Below are positions 63,615-64,000 of a stretch of 64,000 nucleotides of DNA, piece after piece. The stretch is from contig NZ_KB849580.1 of NCBI RefSeq assembly GCF_000368625.1, positions 62,001-126,000 on the forward strand, given 5' to 3'. Source of the DNA: Acinetobacter schindleri CIP 107287. Lineage in GTDB: Bacteria; Pseudomonadota; Gammaproteobacteria; Pseudomonadales; Moraxellaceae. The position numbers and the translations under genes were made by a program. Under the pieces are notes generated by a model. That model was not told the DNA's origin. It made no database searches and saw only the letters and a program-made list of their open reading frames with translations. Position 1 is the stretch's first letter, and each line of letters begins with the position of its first letter.

Positions 63615-64000
63615 TTAAGATCTATTTCCTTGCAAATCTTTTAGCCATTTTTTTTGTTGCTTTGTCAGTTCGACTTGTTCGACCAATTCAGGTCGACGTT
63701 CAAGCGTACGCTGATAACGCTGCAAAAAACGCCATTTTTCAATATTGGCATGATGTCCCGATTTTAAAATGTCTGGCACATCCATACCCTCAAAATGGTC
63801 TGGCTTGGTATATTGTGGGCAATCTAAAAGACCATCCACAAATGAGTCTTGCACATGGGATTGTTCATCCGACATCGCACCCGGAAGTCTCCGGATAATA
63901 CTGTCCAATAAAACCATCGCAGGGAGTTCACCACCCGACAATACGTAATCTCCAATCGACCATTCCTGATCAACATATTTCTGGATCAAACGCTCATCGA
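63615..64000 (-). CDS. trmD: tRNA (guanine37-N1)-methyltransferase, C-terminal part
   Basis: The visible 127 C-terminal residues of a SPOUT methyltransferase that makes m1G37 in tRNAs. The trefoil-knot motif [25 protein letters not shown] is at the start of the visible part, followed by the flexible linker and the C-terminal tRNA-binding domain ([27 protein letters not shown], with the catalytic-Asp region). The 5' part lies outside the window. It precedes rplS as in most gamma-proteobacteria. Confidence 0.95.
   Translation of the reverse strand, partial: DERLIQKYVDQEWSIGDYVLSGGELPAMVLLDSIIRRLPGAMSDEQSHVQDSFVDGLLDCPQYTKPDHFEGMDVPDILKSGHHANIEKWRFLQRYQRTLERRPELVEQVELTKQQKKWLKDLQGNRS

Overview
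The window looks like a chromosomal segment of an Acinetobacter species (Moraxellaceae). This is inferred from protein content and gene order; no rRNA or tRNA was available to confirm it. Supporting signs are moderate-to-low GC, an mlaFEDCB operon, a CraA-type MFS pump, an AbeM-type MATE pump, and the truB / lipase chaperone / lipase / rplS / trmD neighbourhood with the chaperone gene upstream of its lipase. I see no tRNA, rRNA, CRISPR array, insertion sequence, prophage or integrase. The segment is mostly housekeeping DNA with small accessory insertions.

Layout. 1-6.8 kb: the end of a cystathionine beta-lyase gene, a HerA/YjgR-type ATPase, and a nitric-oxide defence unit (flavohemoglobin hmp with two NsrR-type operators, followed by nsrR). 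Then come engB, a PF10118-type hydrolase and a VOC protein. 6.8-18 kb: a glutamate/dicarboxylate symporter, a tiny secreted Cys/His-rich peptide, tesB, plsB, an SDR-like gene, recG-comF, a NUDIX hydrolase, a LOG-family gene and corA. 18-27 kb (minus strand): the mla phospholipid-transport operon, a DEAD-box RNA helicase with a repeat-rich tail and a long structured leader, suhB and dxs. 27-34 kb: ribA, divergent hemN and hemF, aroE, and an acyl-CoA dehydrogenase. 34-42 kb: a cold-shock gene, a solitary HNH endonuclease with an unidentified N-terminal domain, hemW, a DUF606-type protein, the MATE pump, a hairpin-rich gap, DUF1737, an ABC1 kinase, a zinc-independent L31 gene behind a Zur-type box, and crcB. 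42-50 kb: hopJ, two diverged paralogues of unknown function flanking a methyltransferase, a Holliday-junction-resolvase-related protein divergent from an orphan ParA, an AI-2E family permease, sodC, DUF3817 and the CraA-like pump. 50-58 kb: a lipoprotein, a D-2-hydroxyacid dehydrogenase divergent from serA, two tandem EamA transporters, a hemerythrin-like protein, a TSUP permease and truB. 58-64 kb: lipase chaperone, two intact secreted lipases, a third lipase copy that is a wreck, rplS and the 3' part of trmD.

How the parts work together. Envelope and lipid functions recur: Mla lipid traffic, PlsB acylation, TesB, acyl-CoA dehydrogenase, lipases and their foldase. Heme synthesis is represented by both coproporphyrinogen oxidases and the HemW heme chaperone. 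Stress control is readable in the DNA: NsrR operators at hmp, a Zur box at rpmE2, and long leaders at the cold-shock and RNA-helicase genes. Four copies of a C/T-rich hairpin repeat all sit between convergent genes.

I found no clearly new multi-gene defence or metabolic system. The best leads are the lone HNH protein, the three-hairpin locus at 39.4-39.5 kb, the convergent-gap repeat family, the decaying lipase array, and the paralogue/methyltransferase/paralogue cluster.
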